From Candidatus Tagabacteria bacterium CG09_land_8_20_14_0_10_41_14 (GTDB lineage Bacteria; Patescibacteriota; Minisyncoccia; JAHISW01; Tagabacteraceae), in NCBI GenBank assembly GCA_002774055.1, contig PEZL01000008.1, positions 1-11,623 of the forward strand: 11,623 nt of DNA. Direction: 5' to 3'. Each line of letters begins with the position of its first letter. Positions within the stretch are counted from its first letter, which is position 1. Positions 5,808-11,180 of the stretch are shown here, in pieces. The notes below the pieces were generated by a model, which saw only the letters and a program-made list of their open reading frames with translations, did not search any database and was not told where the DNA came from. Made by a program: the position numbers and the translations under genes.

Positions 5808-6740
5808 TCATTTATTTTTCTGAAAAAATTTAAATATGCTTTCGACAGCGATAGCTCCTTCACTACAGGCAGTAATAATTTGCCGAAAATTATTAGAAGC
5901 TGTGGTAATGTCACCAGCGGCCCAAACTCCATTTTGACTGGTACTTTGGTCAGAACTCACTTCAATATAATTATTTTCATCCGTTTCCAAAAATAGTTGT
6001 TTTATCAATTCTTCCTGCGGCTTAGTGCCGATTTCTATAAACAACCCGTCAATTTTAATTTCCCTTTTTTCTTTATAAGGAATATCTAAAACAATTTTTT
6101 CTAATTTTTTGTCTCCTTTTAAACCAATGACATTGGTATTATAAATTACTTCTATTTTCTTGTTTTTTACCACTTGGTCAATCCATAAAACTTCGCCGCG
6201 CAACTTATCCTTTCGGTAAATTTGGTAAACTTTATCAGCTACTTCGGCTAAATAAAGCGAAGCTGTATTAGCGCTATCACTGCCTCCGACAACCGCAACC
6301 GTTTTGTCCCTATAAAACATAGCATCGCAAGTGGCGCAATAGGAAATTCCCTTGCCAAGAAATTTATTCTCATTCGGCAAATTAAGCAAACGATGCTTAG
6401 CGCCAATAACCAAAAGGAGAGTGTCTGCTAAGAATATTTTTTTGTTTTGAGTAATTACCCTAAATATTTTTCCTTTTCGGCTGATACTAACCGCTTTATC
6501 TATTATCAAAGTCGCGCCTAAGGACTCCGCATGTTTCTGCATTTTTCTGACTAATTCCGAGCCAAGAATCTCTTGTTCAGTAGGAAAATTACAAATTTTA
6601 TGCGCTTCAAAAACTAATCCGCCTATGGCCTCGCCAATAACTAAATGGTCTACTCTATACCGAGAAGCGTAAATTGAGGCTGTTAACCCCGCAGGGCCAG
6701 CCCCGATAATTAACAAAGAATACTTTTTTTTCATTGCCAT
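5808..6740 (-). CDS. trxB: Thioredoxin reductase (FAD/NAD(P)H-dependent)
   Basis: The enzyme passes electrons from NAD(P)H through FAD and a CATC disulfide to thioredoxin in the cytoplasm. Motifs in order: FAD-binding GAGPAG (13-18), redox centre SYCATCDAMF with Cys135 and Cys138, nucleotide-binding GGSDSA (152-157), and the C-terminal FAD motif WAAGDI (273-278). The length (310 aa) is normal. After the second dinucleotide fold, the NADPH-specific HRRDxFR of E. coli is replaced by YRKDKLR, so basic residues are partly kept and cofactor preference is uncertain. The start ATG overlaps the gdhA stop by one base (TAATG), indicating translational coupling; a second ATG two codons later is possible. 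It is the last gene of the AT-rich operon with trxA, its presumed substrate. Confidence 0.93.
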   Translation of the reverse strand: MAMKKKYSLLIIGAGPAGLTASIYASRYRVDHLVIGEAIGGLVFEAHKICNFPTEQEILGSELVRKMQKHAESLGATLIIDKAVSISRKGKIFRVITQNKKIFLADTLLLVIGAKHRLLNLPNENKFLGKGISYCATCDAMFYRDKTVAVVGGSDSANTASLYLAEVADKVYQIYRKDKLRGEVLWIDQVVKNKKIEVIYNTNVIGLKGDKKLEKIVLDIPYKEKREIKIDGLFIEIGTKPQEELIKQLFLETDENNYIEVSSDQSTSQNGVWAAGDITTASNNFRQIITACSEGAIAVESIFKFFQKNK

Positions 6741-7975
6741 TAATTTAAATTTCCTCTTAGTTTCGCCGCTGTTAATATTCTTCTAATGGCAAGAATATAA
6801 GCTGCGGTTCTTAAATCTATTTTTTTATTATGTTCTTCGTATGTCTTAATCATTTTCCCCCATGAATTAATCATTCTTTGCTGTAACATTTTTTCCAGAT
6901 ATTCTTTCTCTAAAATATTTCCTGTCCTGTTTTGCGACCACTCAAAATAGCTCGCAATTACTCCTCCTGAATTAGCTAATACGTCTGGAATAACCGTTAC
7001 CCCTTTATCAAGCAATATTTTATCTGCCTCATAATTTATGGGACCGTTAGCAATTTCAATAATATATTTTGCTTTAATTTTATCAGCATTATTTTCTGTA
7101 ATTTGATTCTCTAAAGCTGCTAAAACCAACACCTCAACCGGCAGTTCCAATAAATTAGCATTAGTAATTTGTTTCATCTGTTTGTATTTGGATACCGAAC
7201 CTTTTTCATTTTTTACCTTAATCACCTGATTAATATTTAAGCCATTTTTATTATAAATTCCGCCCTTGCTGTCACTAACGGCTGCTATTTTTAACCCGCT
7301 TTCATAAATCATACGAGAGATGTAAAGACCGGCGTTGCCAAATCCTTGAATGGCAATTTTAGAATTTTTTTTGTTTAATCCAAATTTTTTTATCATTTCT
7401 TTAAGGATAATAAAACCTCCTTTTGCCGTGGCATCATTACGCAAATCGCATCCTTGTAGTTCCAATGGTTTGCCAGTAATCATTCCCGGTTCATGATGCT
7501 TAACCTTTTTTTCATATTCGTCCAGCATCCAAGCCATTATTTGTGAATTAGTATAAACATCAGGAGCCGGTATATCCTTATCTTGGCCTAAATGCTTATA
7601 AAAAACATCTATAAACTTACGGCTAATTTTTTCTAATTCTTGAGGGGATGATTTTTTGGGATCAAATTTAATCCCGCCTTTAGCTCCTCCAAAAGGTAAG
7701 CCGGCCAATGAATTTTTAATCATCATCCAAAATGACAACGATTTTACCTCATCTTCGTTTACGCCTGGATTAAACCTTATACCTCCCTTGCCAGGACCTA
7801 AAACATCATTAAAAAGAATTCGCCAGGCCAATAGTTTTTTATTGCCGATTTTAATCCAAGCCCGATTAATTTTCTTAGCTTTCAACAGAAAAGACACTTC
7901 TTTATCTGTCAAACCTTCTATTTGTTTAATTTCCGCTAATTTTTTAATTATATTAGAAAATATTTTGTTTTTCAT
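6740..7975 (-). CDS. gdhA: Glutamate dehydrogenase (hexameric type)
   Basis: It interconverts glutamate and 2-oxoglutarate plus ammonia with NAD(P). Visible motifs: substrate-binding PGKGGIRFNP (61-70, Lys63), catalytic LPFGGAKGGIKFDP (93-106, Lys99), DIPAPDVYTN (134-143, Asp139), the dinucleotide-binding GFGNAG (211-216) with acidic Asp235 after the second strand (AAVSDSKGG), and SYFEWSQN (342-349). The length of 411 aa is typical of the small hexameric family. The acidic residue after strand two leans toward NAD but does not prove it. There is no SD, only AT-rich spacer from trxA (34 bases). Placing glutamate dehydrogenase between thioredoxin and its reductase is unusual. The low GC (about 27-35% in sampled lines, against about 55% in parts of ftsE and tatD) suggests a different origin. 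Confidence 0.95.
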   Translation of the reverse strand: MKNKIFSNIIKKLAEIKQIEGLTDKEVSFLLKAKKINRAWIKIGNKKLLAWRILFNDVLGPGKGGIRFNPGVNEDEVKSLSFWMMIKNSLAGLPFGGAKGGIKFDPKKSSPQELEKISRKFIDVFYKHLGQDKDIPAPDVYTNSQIMAWMLDEYEKKVKHHEPGMITGKPLELQGCDLRNDATAKGGFIILKEMIKKFGLNKKNSKIAIQGFGNAGLYISRMIYESGLKIAAVSDSKGGIYNKNGLNINQVIKVKNEKGSVSKYKQMKQITNANLLELPVEVLVLAALENQITENNADKIKAKYIIEIANGPINYEADKILLDKGVTVIPDVLANSGGVIASYFEWSQNRTGNILEKEYLEKMLQQRMINSWGKMIKTYEEHNKKIDLRTAAYILAIRRILTAAKLRGNLN

Positions 7976-8009
7976 TAGTTATTTATGATTATTAATATTA
8001 AATTAAAAT

Positions 8010-8339
8010 TTAAAGTTCTTTTTCTAACTCTTGTCGAATCATTTCTTTTGGCCTTAACCCGATAAATTCTTTAACTACTTTGCCATTTTTGAATAGTTTC
8101 ATATTAGGAATACTTTGAATTTGATATTGAATAGCCAAAGATTGATGTTCAAGGATTTCAGTATTAAGTTTCCCTATTTTTAATTTACCTTTTAATTCCT
8201 CCGAAAGTTCATCTAACACAGGAGCCATCATTAAACAGGGCTGGCACCAAGGCGCCCAAAAATCCACCAAAACGGGAATTTTGGACTGCAGAACTTCTTC
8301 GTTAAAATTTTGACTCGTAATTTCAATTGTTTTTGACAT
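8010..8339 (-). CDS. trxA: Thioredoxin with WCQPC active site
   Basis: This is a small cytoplasmic disulfide reductant of 109 aa with the thioredoxin fold: VLVDFWAPWCQPC (23-35) with redox cysteines 32 and 35, and the cis-proline loop SIPNM (Pro78). The active-site dipeptide is Gln-Pro instead of the usual Gly-Pro; this dipeptide tunes redox potential. Some other fold residues also differ from E. coli Trx: KLNTE replaces KLNID, and Asn follows the cis-Pro instead of Thr. The gene lies 19 bases after the CsoR-like ORF and 34 bases before gdhA, with trxB at the operon end, so it is very probably the substrate of that reductase. No SD is visible. Confidence 0.93.
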   Translation of the reverse strand: MSKTIEITSQNFNEEVLQSKIPVLVDFWAPWCQPCLMMAPVLDELSEELKGKLKIGKLNTEILEHQSLAIQYQIQSIPNMKLFKNGKVVKEFIGLRPKEMIRQELEKEL

Positions 8340-8358
8340 AATTTTAGTTTATTAATTG

Positions 8359-8490
8359 CTATTTATTTTTAATTATCTCTTTTAGCAAAAATTCTATAGT
8401 TTTTCTTCTTTTTTTCTCTATAAGATTAATCAAGCCGTCTATTTGTCCTTTAACAATATGTAGGCGTTGACTTATTGTATTTTTTCTCAT
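8359..8490 (-). CDS. Truncated CsoR/FrmR-like regulator (43 aa)
   Basis: The frame encodes ISQRLHIVKGQIDGLINLIE, which matches the first-helix signature of the CsoR/RcnR/FrmR (DUF156) family (RL-x-RI-x-GQ-x-x-G-x-x-x-MIE). The chain then ends after 43 residues (...KEIIKNK), while family members have about 85-100 and continue into helices 2 and 3 with the ligand-binding Cys and His. The expected Cys after the MIE segment is replaced by KKRRKT, so no metal or persulfide sensing site remains. It could be a decayed repressor or a minimal DNA-binding or dominant-negative form. It is the first ORF of the cassette operon, 19 bases before trxA, and an operator-like palindrome over a -10 box lies about 40 bases upstream. 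Confidence 0.55.
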   Translation of the reverse strand: MRKNTISQRLHIVKGQIDGLINLIEKKRRKTIEFLLKEIIKNK

Positions 8491-8524
8491 ATATGTTTAT
8501 TTTTTAATTTGTATATAAGTTTAT

Positions 8525-8543
8525 ATTATACCCCCAGAGGAAT
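8525..8543 (-). promoter_or_regulatory. -10 box overlapped by a CsoR-like operator
   Basis: On the - strand TATAAT (8530 to 8525) is a perfect -10; the -35 position (TTTATC) is poor. An imperfect palindrome at 8528-8543 (+ strand ATACCCCCAGAGGAAT) overlaps it. CsoR/RcnR/CstR operators are typically dyads with ATACCCC- and GGGGTAT-like arms. Here the left arm fits well and the right arm matches 5 of 7. It would drive the CsoR-like/trxA/gdhA/trxB operon. Confidence 0.4.
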
Positions 8544-8579
8544 TTTTGATAAAATAAGTTCGAGCGAAATCGTAAATAT
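8540..8579 (-). repeat. Right copy of the perfect 40-bp inverted repeat
   Basis: This is the exact reverse complement of 5613-5652. Its outer end coincides with the final A of the CCA of tRNA-Thr(GGU), and its inner end meets the operator-like palindrome of the cassette promoter. The cassette therefore begins exactly where the tRNA gene stops. Confidence 0.95.
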
Positions 8580-8653
8580 GGAGCCTGAGGGGAGAATCGA
8601 ACTCCCGGCCTCTTTCTTACCAAGAAAGCGTTCTGCCACTGAACTACCCAGGC
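8579..8653 (-). tRNA. tRNA-Thr, anticodon GGU (reads ACC/ACU), CCA encoded
   Basis: Read on the - strand, the acceptor GCCTGGG pairs with CTCAGGC (one G-U), the D arm is GTTC/GAAC, the anticodon stem CTTTC/GAAAG encloses TTGGTAA (anticodon GGT), and the T arm GGGAG/CTCCC encloses TTCGATT. U73 is followed by an encoded CCA (8581-8579). It lies 37 bases downstream of tatD and may be cotranscribed with it. Confidence 0.94.
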
Positions 8654-8690
8654 AAGATGCTTATTATTCTATACAAATTTTTAAAAAAGT

Positions 8691-9485
8691 CTATTCCAAC
8701 CCGAAAAAGTTAATGGCGTTTTTAGTGGTTTGCTCCGCCGCTTCTTCAAAAGAAACCCCACGTACCGCGGCGATTTTTTTAACCACCTCCTTCACATAAA
8801 GCGGCTCGTTGCGCTTTCCGCGATAAGGCGCCGGCGCCGCAAAAGGAGAATCCGTTTCCGCCATTATTTTATCAAACGGCATATTTTTTATGGTTTCGTC
8901 ATAATTGTCGGAAAAGGTTATGGGTCCGTCAAAAGAAAGACTAAAACCCATCTCCAAATACTTCTGCGCCTGCTCCCACGTGCCGGAAAAAAAATGAATG
9001 TCGCCGCATAATCGTGAAGCATGAAGCTTAAAACTTGAAACAATATCTAACACTTCATCATGCGCGTCGCGGCAATGAATCATCAGGGGCTTACCAACTT
9101 CCAGGGCCAATTCAATTTGTTGTTTAAATATTTTTATTTGTTTGTTTCGGATTTTGGATTTCGGATTTCGTGCTTCTTGATTACGATAGTAATCAAGTCC
9201 ACATTCACCTATCGCCACTACTTTCGGATGTCGAGCCAATTCCCGATATTTTTCCAAATCAAACTCTCCACCGGCCCTGTCTGTCGGATGCAAACCCACG
9301 GCCAGCCAAACACCGTCATATTTTTCCGCCAATTCAATGGATTTTTGAGAAGTTTCTAAATCAACACCGATGTTTATAAACCAAACACCGGCATCCAGAG
9401 TTCTTTTTATAACTTCATCACGGTCTTGATTAAAATCTGGAAAATCCAGATGACAATGAATATCTATTAATTTAGGCTCTTGCAT
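8691..9485 (-). CDS. tatD: TatD-family metal-dependent deoxyribonuclease
   Basis: TatD proteins are TIM-barrel hydrolases of the amidohydrolase group with DNase activity (3'-5' exonuclease in E. coli TatD). Metal and catalytic positions are visible: IDIHCHLD (His10, His12), IGECGLDYY (Glu94), LMIHCRDAH (His137), DIHFFSGT (His164) and AETDSPF (Asp212). I start at the ATG at 9485 (264 aa) because HCH normally lies about 6-10 residues from the N-terminus. A GTG at 9515 would add ten residues and lies inside a hairpin. Two segments look inserted against the family pattern: about 106-114 (RNPKSKIRN) and about 149-158 (VSSFKLHASR). Both are encoded by 7-base repeats and leave the frame and catalytic residues intact. 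metG and tatD are often neighbours; here accessory genes separate them. Confidence 0.93.
   Translation of the reverse strand: MQEPKLIDIHCHLDFPDFNQDRDEVIKRTLDAGVWFINIGVDLETSQKSIELAEKYDGVWLAVGLHPTDRAGGEFDLEKYRELARHPKVVAIGECGLDYYRNQEARNPKSKIRNKQIKIFKQQIELALEVGKPLMIHCRDAHDEVLDIVSSFKLHASRLCGDIHFFSGTWEQAQKYLEMGFSLSFDGPITFSDNYDETIKNMPFDKIMAETDSPFAAPAPYRGKRNEPLYVKEVVKKIAAVRGVSFEEAAEQTTKNAINFFGLE
9013..9040 (-). repeat. Degenerate heptamer repeat inside tatD (second insertion)
   Basis: The + strand reads as four 7-base units, CGTGAAG, CATGAAG, CTTAAAA and CTTGAAA. It encodes the non-conserved FKLHASR segment just before the IHFFSGT motif. Confidence 0.5.
9145..9170 (-). repeat. Heptamer repeat inside tatD (first insertion)
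   Basis: The + strand units are TTTCGGA, TTTTGGA, TTTCGGA and TTTCG, i.e. 3.7 copies of a 7-base unit. On the coding strand they give RNPKSKIRN between GLDYY and the following helix. Three heptamers span 21 bases, so the frame is kept. Confidence 0.75.
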
Positions 9486-9510
9486 ATTCTCATATTCTTT
9501 TTCTTTCAAT

Positions 9511-9544
9511 AACACCCTTACATTCTCAAGTTTGTAAGGATGTT
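9511..9544. repeat. 12-bp stem hairpin just upstream of tatD
   Basis: AACACCCTTACA (9511-9522) pairs with TGTAAGGATGTT (9533-9544), all 12 positions with one G-T, around a 10-base loop. It ends 26 bases before the tatD ATG and covers the alternative GTG start. No T tract follows on the - strand, so it is more likely a leader structure or an inserted palindrome than a terminator. Confidence 0.6.
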
Positions 9545-9654
9545 GTTTCTATGGTCTTGTGTCATCACATAGCAGCTTTTTTACTTTTTTTCTGAATACG
9601 CCACCCGCTTGACGTATTCACACCGCACGGCTAGGGATCGTTGCGGCCGATTTA
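9545..9654. other. Gene-free spacer between tatD and the hicB locus
   Basis: No ORF stands out. It holds a weak hairpin followed by T6 on the + strand (CTATG 9549-9553 with CATAG 9568-9572) and an 8-bp inverted repeat, TGAATACG (9593-9600) with CGTATTCA (9613-9620). Neither has a gene to serve in the matching direction. Confidence 0.4.
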
Positions 9655-9750
9655 TCACGCAGAATCCCATTCCTCGTGTGAAATATTTGCTTGGCGCAAA
9701 ATTTCAGCAATAAGATTTTTTGATATATCGCGGCGATGCAGATATAGCAT
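9655..9750 (-). CDS. 31-aa ORF: frameshifted C-terminus of the HicB-like protein, or a HicA remnant
   Basis: An ATG-to-TGA frame overlapping the 3' end of the HicB-like ORF by 47 bases encodes HRRDISKNLIAEILRQA followed by an acidic end (HEEWDSA). It reads like a natural protein end, whereas the upstream ORF in its own frame ends abruptly in ...RYIKKSYC. One reading is a single-base frameshift that cut off the antitoxin's C-terminus. The other is the first helix of a truncated HicA-like toxin, whose N-termini often read PRDISG-x-x-LIK-x-L. I cannot decide between them. Confidence 0.4.
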   Translation of the reverse strand: MLYLHRRDISKNLIAEILRQANISHEEWDSA

Positions 9751-9937
9751 CCCCCTCTTTCAACTTAAACAAAACCCAATCTTCAAAGGCAGATTGAAGT
9801 TCCGCTCTGCAATCTTCAAGATTTTTTGCATTCGCCCATACGCCACTAAATCCCGGAATTTCTCCGAAGTAGCTGCCGTCTTTTAGGAATTTATATTTCG
9901 CTCTTTTCAATTGTTTTCTAATAAATTCACTTAACAT
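9704..9937 (-). CDS. HicB-like antitoxin (orphan)
   Basis: HicB antitoxins carry a degenerate RNase H-like fold that neutralises the HicA mRNA interferase. The 77-aa product has the family core: a strand (KYKFLKDGSYFGEIPGF) with the G-E-I-P-G-F motif, then SGVWANAKNLEDC, and a helix (RAELQSAFEDWVLFKLKEGDAI). I use the ATG at 9937, which follows a good promoter by 6 bases, rather than an earlier in-frame start at 10009. No separate C-terminal DNA-binding domain is present, and the natural end seems displaced into another frame (see the 9655-9750 ORF). No intact HicA lies on either side, so this is an orphan or decaying module sitting between metG and tatD. Confidence 0.7.
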   Translation of the reverse strand: MLSEFIRKQLKRAKYKFLKDGSYFGEIPGFSGVWANAKNLEDCRAELQSAFEDWVLFKLKEGDAISASPRYIKKSYC

Positions 9938-9943
9938 ATTCTC

Positions 9944-9972
9944 ACTATATATCACAGCAACGAAAAAATCAA
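9944..9972 (-). promoter_or_regulatory. Promoter of the HicB-like gene
   Basis: On the - strand TTGATT (9972 to 9967), a 17-base spacer, then TATAGT (9949 to 9944). The start codon ATG begins 6 bases after the -10, so the transcript would be leaderless or nearly so. There is no real SD before the ATG. Confidence 0.5.
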
Positions 9973-9996
9973 TGCTTTGTATAACGCCACCCAATT

Positions 9997-10188
9997 TTGG
10001 ACTCCGCAAGCAAATTAAAATTGAAAGAAGCCGGCTTTATTGATAGCCGCGAAGACGACCTGCCGGAGCTCGCCCAATATCTCCGCGCAAAATATCGGCT
10101 CTCCCCTTCAGCAATTCGCGATATAGAAATGTCAAAAGAGATTGTTGATAAGAAGTATGAGGGAGAAGACGCTAGGCGGTTAAGGTGA
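9997..10188 (+). CDS. Unidentified 63-aa ORF, possibly a gene fragment
   Basis: The composition is protein-like: charged and helical (EAGFIDSREDDLPELAQYL, then SPSAIRDIEMSKEIVDKKY). The only start is TTG at 9997 without an SD, and the frame opens just 4 codons earlier, inside the divergent hicB promoter region. It is higher in GC than the surrounding intergenic DNA. It may be the C-terminal piece of a lost gene. I do not recognise the family. Confidence 0.3.
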   Translation: MDSASKLKLKEAGFIDSREDDLPELAQYLRAKYRLSPSAIRDIEMSKEIVDKKYEGEDARRLR

Positions 10189-10210
10189 ATAATTTTATGA
10201 ATGAAGTCGA

Positions 10211-10248
10211 ACCTGCCTACTACCTGCCGGCAGGCAGAGCAGGCAGGT
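10211..10248. repeat. Nested REP-like palindrome (CCTGCC/GGCAGG type)
   Basis: ACCTGCCT (10211-10218) pairs with AGGCAGGT (10241-10248), and inside them CCTGCC/GGCAGG (10223-10234) forms a perfect dyad with no loop. It lies in the 253-base gap between the 9997 ORF and the nucleotidyltransferase. From memory such palindromes recur in CPR genomes; copy number cannot be tested here. Confidence 0.65.
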
Positions 10249-10352
10249 ATTCAGCAAACGCAAGGAGGAGGACACCCGTACAAGTATCACATAACTCGTC
10301 GATCGTCATGGTTGTGTGACAGTTAAAAAAGTTGAAAAAGAGTCATTACAAA

Positions 10353-10392
10353 ATATCGTAAAACTTTTGCGGCCGCGCAACTTTTACGATAT
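10353..10392. repeat. Long palindrome with a GC core; possible - strand terminator
   Basis: ATATCGTAAAA (10353-10363) pairs perfectly with TTTTACGATAT (10382-10392); inside, TTGCG (10367-10371) pairs with CGCAA (10376-10380). On the - strand TTTTG follows, so it could end the nucleotidyltransferase transcript, whose stop lies about 50 bases upstream. The two-tier design resembles an inserted palindrome more than a plain terminator. Confidence 0.6.
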
Positions 10393-10441
10393 CCAGAAAT
10401 TGCTTCGCAATCACGGTTCAGGGCATCGCTTCGCTCGCTTT

Positions 10442-11023
10442 TTATATTTCTTCCCGCTGCCGCACGGCTTTAGATAATATCTCCGAAACTTTCAATTTTT
10501 TTGCCCATTGCCTTAAATATTGCTTATCCAATTTTTTGCCGGAGATTTTTAAAATTGATTCTATGTCCTCCAAGTGACGGCTAGATTGAGTTTCTTTATA
10601 CCATCTAAGTTTAATGAGAATCAAATCCTCTGGAGAGGTAAAAAAAACTCTTTCTCCTGAAATAATCCTGGCCACTTTCTTTTTTAGACGCGAAATATCG
10701 AAAGGATCTTTCTCTTTAAGAACCCAAAAATCTATCTTCACTCCCGTCTCGCCGTCAATGAAATTAAATTCGTCTTGTCGTTTAAACGCCTGCCTCATTG
10801 CTTCCTTGTCCACATATCCCGCCCTGCCCAACTCCAGCAACGCTTTTCCCAAATCATCTATTTTCTCTGATTGCAGCTCTATAACAATATCAATATCAGC
10901 CGTAAATCTCGGCCTACCCCAAATCAAAACAGCCATTCCGCCCGTAACCATATACGGGATTTTCAATCGCTTGAGAATCTTAGCGATATTTATAAGAAGA
11001 TGTCGCGGATCTATTTGTTCCAT
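10442..11023 (-). CDS. Nucleotidyltransferase-fold protein (AbiEii/MNT-like)
   Basis: The N-terminal part carries the Pol-beta nucleotidyltransferase signature: VTGGMAVLIWG (26-36) followed by RPRFTADIDIVIE (37-49) with Asp43 and Asp45, and a third acidic residue in VKIDFWVL (Asp98). The later segment SPEDLILIKLRWYKE (130-144) and RHLEDIESIL (149-158) matches the C-terminal part of AbiEii-like and related toxin nucleotidyltransferases. Such enzymes transfer NMPs or AMP to tRNA, RNA or protein. At 193 aa it is a compact member. Its start lies 44 bases inside the preceding 62-aa gene, so the two form a tightly coupled pair typical of toxin-antitoxin or abortive-infection modules. The substrate cannot be told from sequence. 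Confidence 0.8.
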   Translation of the reverse strand: MEQIDPRHLLINIAKILKRLKIPYMVTGGMAVLIWGRPRFTADIDIVIELQSEKIDDLGKALLELGRAGYVDKEAMRQAFKRQDEFNFIDGETGVKIDFWVLKEKDPFDISRLKKKVARIISGERVFFTSPEDLILIKLRWYKETQSSRHLEDIESILKISGKKLDKQYLRQWAKKLKVSEILSKAVRQREEI

Positions 11024-11168
11024 AATAAAATTTATCGCCAGCTAAATTCTTAGCTAGCTGCCATAGTTGCGAGCTTAATTCTAGTTTCCTATCCGCTGAC
11101 ATTTTCCGAAAAATATCGTCTTGAATTTCTTGGGCTGTTTTCCGATTTATTTTCTGCTTTAAACTCAT
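10980..11168 (-). CDS. Small partner protein of the nucleotidyltransferase (62 aa)
   Basis: The helical, charged protein contains TAQEIQDDIFRKMSADRKLE followed by LSSQLWQLAKNL. I associate this E-I-F-R-K-M-S-x-x-x-K-L-E-L pattern with small ORFs directly upstream of nucleotidyltransferase genes in many bacteria, but I cannot name a characterised family. The C-terminus (NRSATSSYKYR) is low in conservation-like features and overlaps the nucleotidyltransferase start by 44 bases. It may be the antitoxin or a chaperone-like partner. It begins 32 bases after the metG stop, with its own -10 box in that gap. Confidence 0.6.
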   Translation of the reverse strand: MSLKQKINRKTAQEIQDDIFRKMSADRKLELSSQLWQLAKNLAGDKFYYGTNRSATSSYKYR

Positions 11169-11174
11169 AATCTA

Positions 11175-11180
11175 ATTATA
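11175..11180 (-). promoter_or_regulatory. -10 box immediately before the 62-aa gene
   Basis: On the - strand a perfect TATAAT is followed by 6 bases (TAGATT) and then the ATG at 11168. The -35 region is AT-rich without a good hexamer. If used, it would give a leaderless mRNA for the pair, separate from metG. Confidence 0.4.

Noticed and set aside
5717..5932. 71-aa - strand ORF overlapping the trxB 3' end
   Set aside because: Its first half is trxB read in another frame, and the rest has no recognised features or start signal.
2395..6740. Alternative genetic code with UGA as glycine (code 25), as in some CPR groups
   Set aside because: UGA ends ftsE and trxB at the natural protein ends, and an RF2 with SPF and GGQ is encoded.
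5464..8653. tRNA-targeted integrative element with direct att repeats
   Set aside because: The only long repeat pair is inverted, no integrase is present, and no second copy of the tRNA-Thr(GGU) 3' end was seen in direct orientation.
9486..9515. GTG start giving a longer TatD
   Set aside because: It lies within a 12-bp hairpin and adds residues before the usual short N-terminus; the ATG at 9485 fits the family.
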